Positions 42,592-50,999 of a DNA stretch of 54,523 nucleotides are shown one piece after another (within the stretch, counting starts at the first letter, position 1; every line of letters starts with the position of its first letter). This DNA comes from Astrobacterium formosum (GTDB lineage Bacteria > Pseudomonadota > Alphaproteobacteria > Rhizobiales > Xanthobacteraceae), in assembly GCA_030848545.1 (NCBI GenBank), contig JAVDCA010000035.1, forward strand, positions 1 to 54,523, in the 5' to 3' direction. The notes below the pieces were generated by a model, which saw nothing but the letters and a program-made list of their open reading frames with translations, did no database searches and was not told where the DNA came from. Both the position numbers and the translations under genes were made by a program.

Positions 42592-44251
42592 ACCAGTTCC
42601 ATCGCCCGGCGGGCGCCGGCTGATGGAACTGGCGCACCGTCCGCCACAGCCCGAAACCCAGGAGTGCGGCGGCGGCCGACGTGCGGAACATGCCGCCCAT
42701 CATGCCGGTCGGGACCGCGAGCACGATCGCCAGGGCCGGCATGAAGAATTCCGCCCAGCGCGCCTTGCCGCGCGCCGCCTGGTACCAGGGAAACACTATC
42801 GAGAACACCGCGACGACGAAAAAGAACAAGGACCATGGCCGGGTGAAGAACAGGCTCAGGTCGTCGCTGGTGGCAAGCGAGCGGCTGAGATTGGATTCGG
42901 CGACGGGACCGAGGACGACGCCGAGGATCATCGGCGCCAGCGGGAATTTGAACTTCGACAGCATGAAGCCGATGACGCCGAACACCAGCAGGGTCCAGAC
43001 GTCGAACAGGCTGTTGTCGAGCGAAAACACGCCGACCGCACAGTAGAACAGGATCACCGACGCCATGGCGTAGAGCGGAATGCGCATCAGCGTCACGAAG
43101 GTGCGCAGCGCCGGCACGCACAGGGCGAGCGAGACGAAGTTGGCCAGGAAATAGGCGATGATGATGCCGTAGGCGAGCTGCGGCTGGGTCGAGATGAAGG
43201 TCGGGCTCGGCGCGATGTTGTGGATCGTCAGCGCGCCGAGCATGATGGCGGTGACGATGTCGCCCGGGATGCCGAGCGCCATCATGGTGATGAGGGCGCC
43301 GCCGGAAGTGGCGTTGTTGGCCGATTCCGAGGCGATCACGCCTTCCGGAATGCCGGTGCCGAACCGCTCCGGCGTCTTCGACGCCTTCCTCTCCTGGTCC
43401 CACGCGAGGATGTTGGAAATCGAACCGCCGAGCGCCGGCAGGATGCCGATGAACAGGCCGATCAGGCTGCAGCGCACGAGCGAGGTCCAGTGGATCACCA
43501 GTTCGCGGATGGCGGCGCGATGTTCGACCCTGGCGATCTGCGAGCCTTTCGGCAGCATCGGCACTTTGGCCTTCTCGGTGTCGGAGAGGTCGCTCAGGAG
43601 CTGCGAGAAGGCGAACAGGCCGACCAGGACCGGCAGGAAGGCGAAGCCGGACTTGAGCGGCTCGATGCCGTAGGTGAAGCGGGCGACGCCGTTGATCGTG
43701 TCCTCGCCGACGCAGGCGAGCAGCAGGCCGAGCGTGCCGGCGATCAGACCCTTTAACATGGCCTCGCCGGACAGGCTCGCCGCCATGGTGAGCGAGAAGG
43801 CGATCAGCATGAAATAGTCCCACGGCCCGAACTCGAGCCCGACCAGCGCCAGCGTCGGCGCCAGCACCGCCAACAGGACGGCGCTGATGATGCCGCCGAA
43901 GAAGGAGGCCCAGATGCCGATGCCGACCGCGAGGCCGGGGCGGCCGTTGCGCGCCATCGGGAAGGCGTCGAAGGTGGTGGCGATCGAGGACGGCGTGCCC
44001 GGAATACCGATCAGCGCGCAGGCGAACATGCCGCCGGTGGTCGAGCCGACATAGACGCCGAGCATGGTGGCGAGTCCGGAGATCGGCTCCATCCCGAAGG
44101 TGAAGGGCAGCGTCAGCACCACCGCCATGGTGATGGTGAAGCCCGGAATGGCGCCGGCGATCAGGCCGGTGAAGGCGCCGAGCGCCATCAGCATCATGTT
44201 GTAGGCGGTGAAGACGGATGCGAACGCGACGACGATGTTATCGATGAGCAT
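42572..44251 (-). CDS. tctA: Tripartite tricarboxylate transporter large permease TctA
   Basis: A 559-residue permease with about 12 helices. TctA hallmarks: TGLIAGAIPGFTITMAVVL, CALIGIPGTPSSIATTFDA, and in the second half ILPALGGSISNILAWDQERK and MMALGIPGDIVTAIMLGAL. It is longer than the usual 500 residues, with a tail ending WNWFTSRRG that overlaps the convergent isomerase gene by 20 bases. The gene follows tctB after 14 bases. No strong ribosome binding site precedes the ATG at 44251, which suggests translational coupling with tctB. Confidence 0.92.
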   Translation of the reverse strand: MLIDNIVVAFASVFTAYNMMLMALGAFTGLIAGAIPGFTITMAVVLTLPFTFGMEPISGLATMLGVYVGSTTGGMFACALIGIPGTPSSIATTFDAFPMARNGRPGLAVGIGIWASFFGGIISAVLLAVLAPTLALVGLEFGPWDYFMLIAFSLTMAASLSGEAMLKGLIAGTLGLLLACVGEDTINGVARFTYGIEPLKSGFAFLPVLVGLFAFSQLLSDLSDTEKAKVPMLPKGSQIARVEHRAAIRELVIHWTSLVRCSLIGLFIGILPALGGSISNILAWDQERKASKTPERFGTGIPEGVIASESANNATSGGALITMMALGIPGDIVTAIMLGALTIHNIAPSPTFISTQPQLAYGIIIAYFLANFVSLALCVPALRTFVTLMRIPLYAMASVILFYCAVGVFSLDNSLFDVWTLLVFGVIGFMLSKFKFPLAPMILGVVLGPVAESNLSRSLATSDDLSLFFTRPWSLFFFVVAVFSIVFPWYQAARGKARWAEFFMPALAIVLAVPTGMMGGMFRTSAAAALLGFGLWRTVRQFHQPAPAGRWNWFTSRRG

Positions 44252-44265
44252 GGGAGGAAATCCGA

Positions 44266-44742
44266 TCACATCCGCAGCAACTCGCCCTGGGGCAGGATGA
44301 CCCGCAGCGCAAAGGTGAACACCGCCCACATGCCGCCGACCGAGACGGCCGCAATGGCGAGGTGAACGAAGCGGCTCTTGATGTCGCGCGGACCGAGCAC
44401 CTCCTGCATGATGAAGACGTAGAGGAGACCGGCGATCAGCATGCCGAGCCACGGCGTGACGATCAGGAAGATCGCGAACAGGCCGAAGCAGATCGCCGCG
44501 GTGCGATGGGAGATCGGCGGCGCCGCCCGGCCGCCTTGCACCCCGCCGGCGATGGCGAAGACCTCCTTGCCCAGAAGCGCGACGCAGAACGCCGCCAGAA
44601 GAAGGATGACGAAGCGCGGCCACACCGCCGGACTCATGGTCGCGAAGGCGACAGCGCGGAAATTGAACGTTTCGCGATAGAGCTCGGCGCACACCACGAG
44701 CAGGACGAGCGCGATGATCGCATCGGTACTGAACCGGCGCAT
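44266..44742 (-). CDS. tctB: Tripartite tricarboxylate transporter small permease TctB
   Basis: A 158-residue membrane protein with four helices (about residues 8-22, 40-62, 85-112 and 128-148), matching TctB layout. The segments FRAVAFATMSPAVWPRFVIL and YVFIMQEVLGPRDIKSRFVH are typical. GAGGGGG lies shortly upstream of the ATG at 44742. It is between tctC and tctA, as in known tct operons. Confidence 0.88.
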   Translation of the reverse strand: MRRFSTDAIIALVLLVVCAELYRETFNFRAVAFATMSPAVWPRFVILLLAAFCVALLGKEVFAIAGGVQGGRAAPPISHRTAAICFGLFAIFLIVTPWLGMLIAGLLYVFIMQEVLGPRDIKSRFVHLAIAAVSVGGMWAVFTFALRVILPQGELLRM

Positions 44743-44821
44743 GAATTCCCCCTCGTACAGCGATCGGCGCGGGCGGAGCCCCTGTCCGTCCGCGCCGGAG
44801 TCCTACGTCAGGCGGGCGCCG

Positions 44822-45781
44822 TCACTTGCCGATGCCGAGATTGGCGGCGGCTTTCTGGTGGCGCTCGAACCGCTCGGCCAGATAGGCGCTGTAGCCCTTG
44901 GGATCGAGATAGCGCACCTCGGTCCCCTGGCTCTGCAGGATCTTCACGAAGGCCGGGTCCTTGGCGGCCTTGGCGAACGCTTCGTTCCAATGCGCGATGA
45001 TCTCGGGCTTGGTGCCCTTCGGCGCCAGGATGCCGCGCGAGACGCCGTAGACGACGTCGCAGCCCTGTTCCTTGAAGGTCGGCAGGTCGGGCAGGATCGG
45101 GTCGCGCTTGTCGGTCAGGATGCCGAGCGCCTTGAGGGATTTGTCGGCGAGATATTCCTTGGCGGTGATGATGTTCATCTCCGCCATCATGATGTTGTTG
45201 GCGAGCAGTGCGGTGATGCGCTGGCGCGTGCCCTCGTAGGGGACGTATTTGAGCTTGATGCCCATCGTGTCCTCGATGAGCAGGAATTCGAACTGCGATG
45301 TGGACGCCAGCGTGACCCCGGTCGTGATCGTATTCGGCGCCTTCTTGGCGTAATCCACCATCTCCTTGACGTTGTTGAACGGCGCCTCCTTCGAGACGCC
45401 GACGATCGACGGCGTGTAGGACATCAGCGCGATCGGCTCGAAGGCGTCCCAGTGGAAGTCGACGCGCTTGACGATGTAGTTGATGATGGCGCTTTCGTGC
45501 AGCGCCAGGAGCGTGCAACCGTCCGGCTTCTCGTCCTTGGCGTCCTTGGCACCCTTGTTGCCGCCCTGGCCGGGGGCGTTGACGACCTGGAGTTGCGGTT
45601 TGGCGCCGGACTTGTTGACCGCCTCGGCGATGGCTCGGTTGATGATGTCCGTATCGCCACCGGCTGCCCACGGAACGATCAACTTGGCGACGCTGCAGGG
45701 CAGATCGACAGCGGCCGCCGGTGCGCTCGCCGCCATCAAGGCGGCCGCAGCCGCAGCGAACAGAAGCCTGTGATCTCGCAT
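44822..45781 (-). CDS. tctC: Tripartite tricarboxylate transporter periplasmic binding protein TctC (Bug family)
   Basis: A 319-residue secreted binding protein. Residues 1-24 form a signal peptide (LLFAAAAAALMAASAPAAA). Bug-family features: IVPWAAGGDTDIINRAIAEA near the start, VVNAPGQGGNKGAKDA, and GVSRGILAPKGTKPEIIAHW near the end. A pair of cysteines (LPCSVAKL and KPDGCTLL) may form a disulfide bond. The ligand, a carboxylate, is unknown. It is the first of three tct genes and follows the GGT gene by 119 bases, in the same direction. Confidence 0.92.
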   Translation of the reverse strand: MRDHRLLFAAAAAALMAASAPAAAVDLPCSVAKLIVPWAAGGDTDIINRAIAEAVNKSGAKPQLQVVNAPGQGGNKGAKDAKDEKPDGCTLLALHESAIINYIVKRVDFHWDAFEPIALMSYTPSIVGVSKEAPFNNVKEMVDYAKKAPNTITTGVTLASTSQFEFLLIEDTMGIKLKYVPYEGTRQRITALLANNIMMAEMNIITAKEYLADKSLKALGILTDKRDPILPDLPTFKEQGCDVVYGVSRGILAPKGTKPEIIAHWNEAFAKAAKDPAFVKILQSQGTEVRYLDPKGYSAYLAERFERHQKAAANLGIGK

Positions 45782-45852
45782 GTGGGACTCCCCGGTTCAC
45801 TCGACGGCTTCGCCGGCCGATCCGGAGAAGCCTCAACTCAAGTCTGCCGCTC

Positions 45853-45870
45853 TGGCACAGAGCGTGCCAA
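45853..45870 (-). promoter_or_regulatory. Possible sigma-54-like promoter or hairpin before tctC
   Basis: On the minus strand TTGGCACGCTCTGTGCC has TGGCACG followed at the right distance by GTGC (GG at 45868-45867, GC at 45856-45855). The sequence is also a perfect palindrome (GGCAC...GTGCC), so it could equally be a hairpin after the GGT gene. Confidence 0.3.
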
Positions 45871-45900
45871 ACTGGATCCCCTCAGCGGAACTACCAATCC

Positions 45901-47703
45901 TCACCGGCCGGCCGCATAGGCCTGCATACCGCGCGGATTGGCGGCGGCGCGGCGGCGTTTGCCGACCCGCGAGGCAGCCGTGAGCCGGCCTTCCGACCAT
46001 GCCGGCCCGACCTCGACGATATGACCGCGGCGTTCGAGTTCGTTGCGGGTCTCCTTCGGCACCCGGCTCTCGACCACCAGCACGCCGGGGCGGGCGGTGC
46101 GCGGCCAGAACGAGATCGGAAAGTGCTCGGAGTGCCACGCCGGCGCGTCGATGGACTCTTGCAGGTTGAGGCCGGCATGGACGTGGCGCAAAAAGAACTG
46201 GGCGATCCACTGGTCCTGCTGGTCGCCGCCGGGGGAACCCCAGACCAAATAGGGCTCGCCGTCGCGCAGCGCCATGGTGGGTGTGAGCGTGGTGCGCGGC
46301 CGTTTTCCCGGCGCCAGCGCCGCCGGATGGTTGTCCTCGAGCCAGAACATCTGCGCCCGCGTGCCGAGGCAGAAGCCGAGTTCGGGAATGACCGGCGAGG
46401 ACTGCAGCCAGCCCCCCGACGGCGTCGACGTCACCATGTTGCCGGCGCGATCGATGATGTCGAAATGGACGGTGTCGCCGTTGACTTCGCCGAGGCGGCC
46501 GACGGTCGGCTCGCCCGCCCCCATGGCGCCGACCGCGGCGCGGGCACCGTCCGCCGTGCGCATCTTGACGGCGCCGCCGCGCCCCTCGACGACGCCCGGC
46601 CGCAGCTCCATGGAGGCGGTCTCGCCGACGAGCTTGCGGCGCTCGATATTGTAGGGCTCCGACAACAGCGTGCCGATGGGGATGTCGGCGAATTTGGGGT
46701 CGCCATAAAACTTCTCGCGGTCCGCGAAGGCGAGCTTGGAGCATTCCACCAGCAGGTGGATGAAATCCGGACCGGTGATGTCGAGGCCATCGAGGGCAAA
46801 ACCCTTCAGCAGCGCGAGCTGCTGCAACAGCACCGGGCCTTGCGACCACACGCCGGCCTTGCACACCGTGTAGCGGCCATAGTCGTAGGTGAGCGGCGCC
46901 TCGATGCTCGCCTGCCACTTGGCCATGTCCTGGCCGGTCAAGACGCCGCGATGGCGCTCGCCGGAAGTGTCCATGATGTCCTGGGTGCGGCAGAAGCGCT
47001 CGATCGCCTCGGCGACGAAGCCCTGCGACCACACACGGCGGGCGCGCTCGATCTCGGCCTCGCGATTGCCCGGGCCGGCGCATTCGCGCAAAACGCGTTC
47101 GTAGGTTTCGGCAAGCGCCTTGTTGGTGAACAGGCTGCCGGTCTCCGGCACCTTGCCGCCCGGCAGGTAGACGGCGGCGGAAGTCGGCCAATGGTCGCGG
47201 AAGAGGCCTTCCACCGTCTGGATGGTGGCGTTGGCGCGCTCCACCAGCGGGTGGCCCTCGGCGGCGTAGAAGATCGCCGGCGCCAGCACCTCGGCAAGCC
47301 GCATGGTGCCGTAGTCGCGCAAGAGCATCATCCAGCTGTCGAACATGCCCGGCACGCAGGCGGCGAGCAGGCCCGTCCCCGGCACCATGTCGAGGCCGAG
47401 CGCCTTGAAGCGCGCGATCGTGGCGCCCGCCGGCGCCGGGCCCTGGCCGCAGATCACTTCCGCGCGCCCCTTGCGGACATCGTAGAGGATCACCGGCACG
47501 TCACCGCCCGGGCCGTTCAAGTGCGGCTCGACCACCTGCAGCGTGAAGGCGGTGGCGACCGCGGCATCGAAGGCGTTGCCGCCCTTTTCCAGAATCGACA
47601 TGCCGACCGCGGTGGCGATCCAGTGGGTGGTGGCGACGACGCCGAAGGTGCCTTCGATCTCGGGACGGGTGGTGAACGGATTGGGATTGATGACCGGAGC
47701 CAT
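45901..47703 (-). CDS. Gamma-glutamyltransferase family protein
   Basis: A 600-residue Ntn-hydrolase precursor. N-terminal features: GVVATTHWIATAVGMSILEKGGNAFDAAVATAFTLQVVEPHLNGPGG. (the family's 'GGNA.DAA.A....L.VVEP' core). The nucleophile is expected to be the Thr in NGDTVHFDIIDRAGNMV. Downstream are STPSGGWLQSS and MALRDGEPYLVWGSPGGD. There is no signal peptide, so this resembles the cytoplasmic YwrD/oxamate amidohydrolase-like branch rather than exported glutathione hydrolase. Its position before tctCBA and near an amidase suggests a catabolic amide or acid route. Confidence 0.88.
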   Translation of the reverse strand: MAPVINPNPFTTRPEIEGTFGVVATTHWIATAVGMSILEKGGNAFDAAVATAFTLQVVEPHLNGPGGDVPVILYDVRKGRAEVICGQGPAPAGATIARFKALGLDMVPGTGLLAACVPGMFDSWMMLLRDYGTMRLAEVLAPAIFYAAEGHPLVERANATIQTVEGLFRDHWPTSAAVYLPGGKVPETGSLFTNKALAETYERVLRECAGPGNREAEIERARRVWSQGFVAEAIERFCRTQDIMDTSGERHRGVLTGQDMAKWQASIEAPLTYDYGRYTVCKAGVWSQGPVLLQQLALLKGFALDGLDITGPDFIHLLVECSKLAFADREKFYGDPKFADIPIGTLLSEPYNIERRKLVGETASMELRPGVVEGRGGAVKMRTADGARAAVGAMGAGEPTVGRLGEVNGDTVHFDIIDRAGNMVTSTPSGGWLQSSPVIPELGFCLGTRAQMFWLEDNHPAALAPGKRPRTTLTPTMALRDGEPYLVWGSPGGDQQDQWIAQFFLRHVHAGLNLQESIDAPAWHSEHFPISFWPRTARPGVLVVESRVPKETRNELERRGHIVEVGPAWSEGRLTAASRVGKRRRAAANPRGMQAYAAGR

Positions 47704-47875
47704 GGACGGGCCGTGCTTTCAGTTCTGGTGACCAAAGGTGAGACGGAACCATGCACGTTCGCGGCGGCGCCGCCAAGGGGCACCGCCATCGCGAGCGAAT
47801 GTGAAGGAATCGTCCCCGGCGAACGGCATTGCGCCGATAACGGTATGGGAATGTATCGACGAAAAGCCTCGCCGT

Positions 47876-48099
47876 TCCCTCCCCCTTGCGGGGTAGGGCA
47901 ATCGCATATGGCGACGGCGTTCCTTCTCCCTCTCCCCGCTTGCGGGGAGAGGGTCGGGGTGAGGGGCTCTTTCCGCGCGTACCGAGCCCGCGGAGACGCC
48001 CCCTCACCCGACGCGCTTCGCGCGTCGACCTCTCCCCGCAAGCGGGGAGAGGTAAAGATCGTGCCATATGCGATTGCCCCGCCCTTGCGGGGGAGGGAG
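47876..48099. repeat. Nested palindromic repeats in the 554-base gap between GGT and amidase genes
   Basis: The outer arms GCAATCGCATATGGC (47898-47912) and GCCATATGCGATTGC (48063-48077) are perfect inverted copies, each next to a CCCTCCCCC palindrome. Inside lies a composite element (CTCTCCCCGCTTGCGGGGAG ... CTCTCCCCGCAAGCGGGGAG) and an ACGCGCTTCGCGCGT hairpin. The remainder of 47704-48257 shows no gene; it should hold the divergent promoters. Confidence 0.8.
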
Positions 48100-48257
48100 C
48101 AGGCAGAGTCCCCCCATACGCAACGGTGGCTCGAAATCCACACGTCCGGCGTCGCATCGCGCCCTTGCGCCTTCCCATGCGTTATTGGTCCTTGAAATTC
48201 CCGTGCTGGCCCGTATGCAAAGAATCCCGCTTTGATTCCCGGGAAGGCTGACGAACG

Positions 48258-49598
48258 ATGCGCGATCTTGCGGCAACCGTAGCCCGCCTGGAGGCGGGCG
48301 AATCGAGCCGGGCGCTGGTGAAAGCCTGCCTGGAGCGCATCCACGATCCGGCCGGCGAAGGCGCCCGCGTTTTCCTGAAAACCTATGACGAGGAGGCCTT
48401 CGCGGCCGCCGAGACCGCCGACCGGCTGCGCAACGCCAGCGCCGCGCCGTCGCGCTTCGCCGGCATCCCGATCTCCGTCAAGGACCTGTTCGACATCGCC
48501 GGCGACACCACCACCGCCGGCTCGGTGGCGCTCAAGAACGCCCCGCCGGCGAAACGCGACGCCGTCGCGGTCGCCCGCCTCAAGGCGGCGGGCTTCATCC
48601 CGCTCGGGCGCACCAACATGACCGAGTTCGCCTTCTCGGGGCTCGGCCTCAACCCCCATTACGACACGCCGCTCAACCCCTACGACCGCAAGACCGGGCG
48701 CATTCCCGGCGGCTCGTCGTCGGGCGCCGCGGTCTCGGTCGCCGACGGCATGGCCTATGCGGCGCTCGGCACCGACACCGGCGGCTCGTGCCGGATTCCG
48801 GCGGCGCTGTGCGGCATCGTCGGCTTCAAGCCGACGGCGCGGCGCGTCCCCAAGGAGGGCGTCCTGCCGCTGTCGCAGACGCTGGATTCCATCGGGCCGC
48901 TCGGGCGCACGGTCGCCTGCTGCGCCGCCCTCGACGCTATCCTGGCCGGCGAGGAGCCCGACGACCTCGCCGAATTCCCCCTCGAGGGCCTGCGGCTGGC
49001 GGCGCCGCAGACGGTGGTGCTCGACGGCCTCGACAACCACGTGGAGCGTTCGTTCGCGGCGGCGCTGTCGCAACTCGCCGCCCGCGGGGTCAAGATCGTC
49101 GAACTGCCGGTGCGCGAATTCTCCGAGGCGGTCGCCGCCAACCACAAGGGCGGCTTCGTCACCGCCGAGGCCTATGCGGTGCACCGGCCGCTGATCAAGG
49201 TCATGGAGGACAAGTACGACCCGCGCGTGCTCGCGCGCATCCTGCGCGGCCGCGAAATGGACGCCGCCGACTATATCGAGCTCATGTGGGCGCGCGAGGA
49301 CCTGGTCCGCCGCCTCGACGCCGTCACGGCGCCGTTCGACGCCATGGTGATGCCGACCGTGCCGCTGGTGGCGCCGCCGGTGCACGATCTCGCCGCCAAC
49401 GACGCCTACCGCACCGCCAACACCATGATGCTGCGCAATCCGGGGCTCGCCAATTTCTTCGACCGCTGCGCCATCACAATTCCCTGCCACAAGGCCGGCG
49501 CGCCGGTCGGCCTCATGCTGATGGGCGAGACCGGCGGCGACCGCCGCCTGCTCGCCATCGCGGCCGCCGTCGAGCGCGTCGTCGCCCCGAAGGAGTGA
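48258..49598 (+). CDS. Amidase signature family amidase
   Basis: A 446-residue amidase. The catalytic triad parts are visible: Lys in IPISVKDLFDIAG, cis-Ser in GGSSSGAAVSVADGMA, and the nucleophilic Ser in GTDTGGSCRIPAALCG. Conserved GAFVPLGRTNMTEFAF-like segment appears as GFIPLGRTNMTEFAFSGLG. It hydrolyses an amide to an acid and ammonia (or amine); the substrate is unknown, and it is not in an operon with GatB/GatC, so it is not the tRNA amidotransferase subunit. It is divergent from the GGT gene, which may share a pathway. Confidence 0.9.
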   Translation: MRDLAATVARLEAGESSRALVKACLERIHDPAGEGARVFLKTYDEEAFAAAETADRLRNASAAPSRFAGIPISVKDLFDIAGDTTTAGSVALKNAPPAKRDAVAVARLKAAGFIPLGRTNMTEFAFSGLGLNPHYDTPLNPYDRKTGRIPGGSSSGAAVSVADGMAYAALGTDTGGSCRIPAALCGIVGFKPTARRVPKEGVLPLSQTLDSIGPLGRTVACCAALDAILAGEEPDDLAEFPLEGLRLAAPQTVVLDGLDNHVERSFAAALSQLAARGVKIVELPVREFSEAVAANHKGGFVTAEAYAVHRPLIKVMEDKYDPRVLARILRGREMDAADYIELMWAREDLVRRLDAVTAPFDAMVMPTVPLVAPPVHDLAANDAYRTANTMMLRNPGLANFFDRCAITIPCHKAGAPVGLMLMGETGGDRRLLAIAAAVERVVAPKE

Positions 49599-49618
49599 GG
49601 CCGGGCTCGGCCGGGACT

Positions 49619-49702
49619 CGTCATTGCGAGCGAAGCGAAGCAATCCAGGGGCGGCACGGCAAAGAGCTGGATTGCTCCGTCGCTTCGCTCCTCGCAATGA
49701 CG
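49619..49702. repeat. 84-bp inverted repeat of the CGTCATTGCGAG family
   Basis: CGTCATTGCGAG (49619-49630) pairs with CTCGCAATGACG (49691-49702), and the flanking GCAATCCAG and CTGGATTGC also pair. This is a repeat type common in Rhizobiales intergenic DNA. It lies between the convergent amidase and Cys-rich protein genes. Confidence 0.85.
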
Positions 49703-49720
49703 GACGGGCTCGTTTGTCCT

Positions 49721-50104
49721 TCACCCCCGCGCATCGCCGCGAAGTCGATCGCGCTCGCCGTAAACTTCCGCGGCCCGCAGGGCTGCCCGCCAGGTGATCA
49801 TCGCCGGGGCGAACGGGCGGGCGAATTCATAGGCGCCGATGATGGTGAAGCCTTCCTCGAAGGCCTCAATGACGGCGTCGTACCACTCGCGCACCGGCGG
49901 CGGCATGTGAACCTCGGCGACGGCAAGGCAGGCGCGGGTGCCGCCATGGCAATAGCGGCCGCGCCGGCAGGCGGCATGGCTACAGAGCTGCCATAGGCGC
50001 AGGAAGTCGGGCACTTCGCGGATATGGACCCCTTCCAGCTCGGCGAGGCGGACGAGAGGATGGGTCGCCGCGACCGGCAGACGGCGAGGATTGTCATTGG
50101 GCAT
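49721..50104 (-). CDS. Small Cys-rich protein of unknown function
   Basis: A 127-residue soluble protein. The middle holds C-x4-C-x5-C-x6-C with a histidine (SHAACRRGRYCHGGTRAC), a plausible metal or Fe-S site. The flanks contain HPLVRLAELEGVHIREVPDF and VREWYDAVIEAFEEGFTIIG, which look helical. The start at 50104 is supported by GAGGAG about seven bases upstream. No family is recognised. It points toward the amidase and away from the Hxs cassette; its codon use matches the high-GC host. Confidence 0.7.
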   Translation of the reverse strand: MPNDNPRRLPVAATHPLVRLAELEGVHIREVPDFLRLWQLCSHAACRRGRYCHGGTRACLAVAEVHMPPPVREWYDAVIEAFEEGFTIIGAYEFARPFAPAMITWRAALRAAEVYGERDRLRGDARG

Positions 50105-50999
50105 GGGGCGTCTCCTCGATTTGGGGCGAACGGGAATTCCGCAATGCATGCTGGCGTGGCCGCGGCGCCTCTTGGGGCGCGCGGCTTTTTGAAAATGCAT
50201 CCCTCGACAGATCCGAGGGGGATGGAGCGCCGGGCGGCGCTGGGGTCTTCTCAAGGTCCCGCCTTTCGGCCAGGACCGGGCGGCTTGGCGGCCGCCCACG
50301 CCTTCCGGCGCTCCATCGCGGCTCTTGTCATTCCGGGCCGCGCTTTTCGGGAAAACCACTTTTTGTTGGAACAACGTCTTTTCGGTTTCCCCGTCAGCCA
50401 GCTCCTGGCAGGGGGCTGTCATCCCCGGGCGGAGCCCCGGACGCCTGCACGGAGAGTGACGAGGTCTCCTGGCAGGGCCGCATCCCATTCCGTCGCCGAA
50501 CGTCATCCGGATAACGCCCCTCGGTGAACAGGATGGAACGGAGAGTGAACATGAATGGGAATGTTGTCAAGCGGCGGGAGGAATTTTTTGGTGGGCCGCC
50601 TCCCACTGAAGCCAACGATCAAACCTATCCCAGACAACGCTGCATGAGCAAAATGAATGAAGAGCTGCAGACCGAAGCCTTGTACCAAATAAGGTCTTGG
50701 ATCGGCATCGCACCACTCCACTAATGCTTCGTGCCAAAATGACCTTTACGCCCTGCGTAGAGTTCGCAAGTCAAAACCGACGCTTGACCGTAAAAGGCCC
50801 CACGTTCTTCGGCGAATTCCAGTCTCAAGCGGCACGCGCTTTCGCAAACAGCTCTCGCCCTTCGCCGGCCCGGTCGCCTCAAATACCCAACACGACACAA
50901 TCCAGAGCAGAAAGAGACGCATACGGACTTCTACTGAACGACGTAAAGTCCGGCAGGAGCTAACCTAAAGAAATCGTTTGTGGCAGAAAGGGGTCCGTT
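50105..50999. other. Long gap before the Hxs cassette, with a change in base composition
   Basis: 50105-50530 is GC-rich, host-like and contains 'tcattccgggc' and 'gtcatccccgggcggag' fragments of dispersed repeats. From about 50550 the DNA becomes distinctly AT-richer. Two small open frames overlap by TAATG: 50551-50724 (57 codons, GGAGAG upstream) and 50724-50963 (79 codons). Neither resembles a known protein; the second is rich in polar residues. They may be real, remnants, or chance. The promoter of the cassette should lie just before 51000, but no clear elements were found. Confidence 0.4.

Noticed and set aside
45721-48195. Plus-strand open frame of about 820 codons
   Set aside because: It runs opposite the gamma-glutamyltransferase gene, whose motifs are clear, and reads through repeat elements; its composition is typical of antisense frames.
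47517-49724. Minus-strand open frame of about 735 codons
   Set aside because: Opposite the amidase gene and through intergenic palindromes; no family motif.
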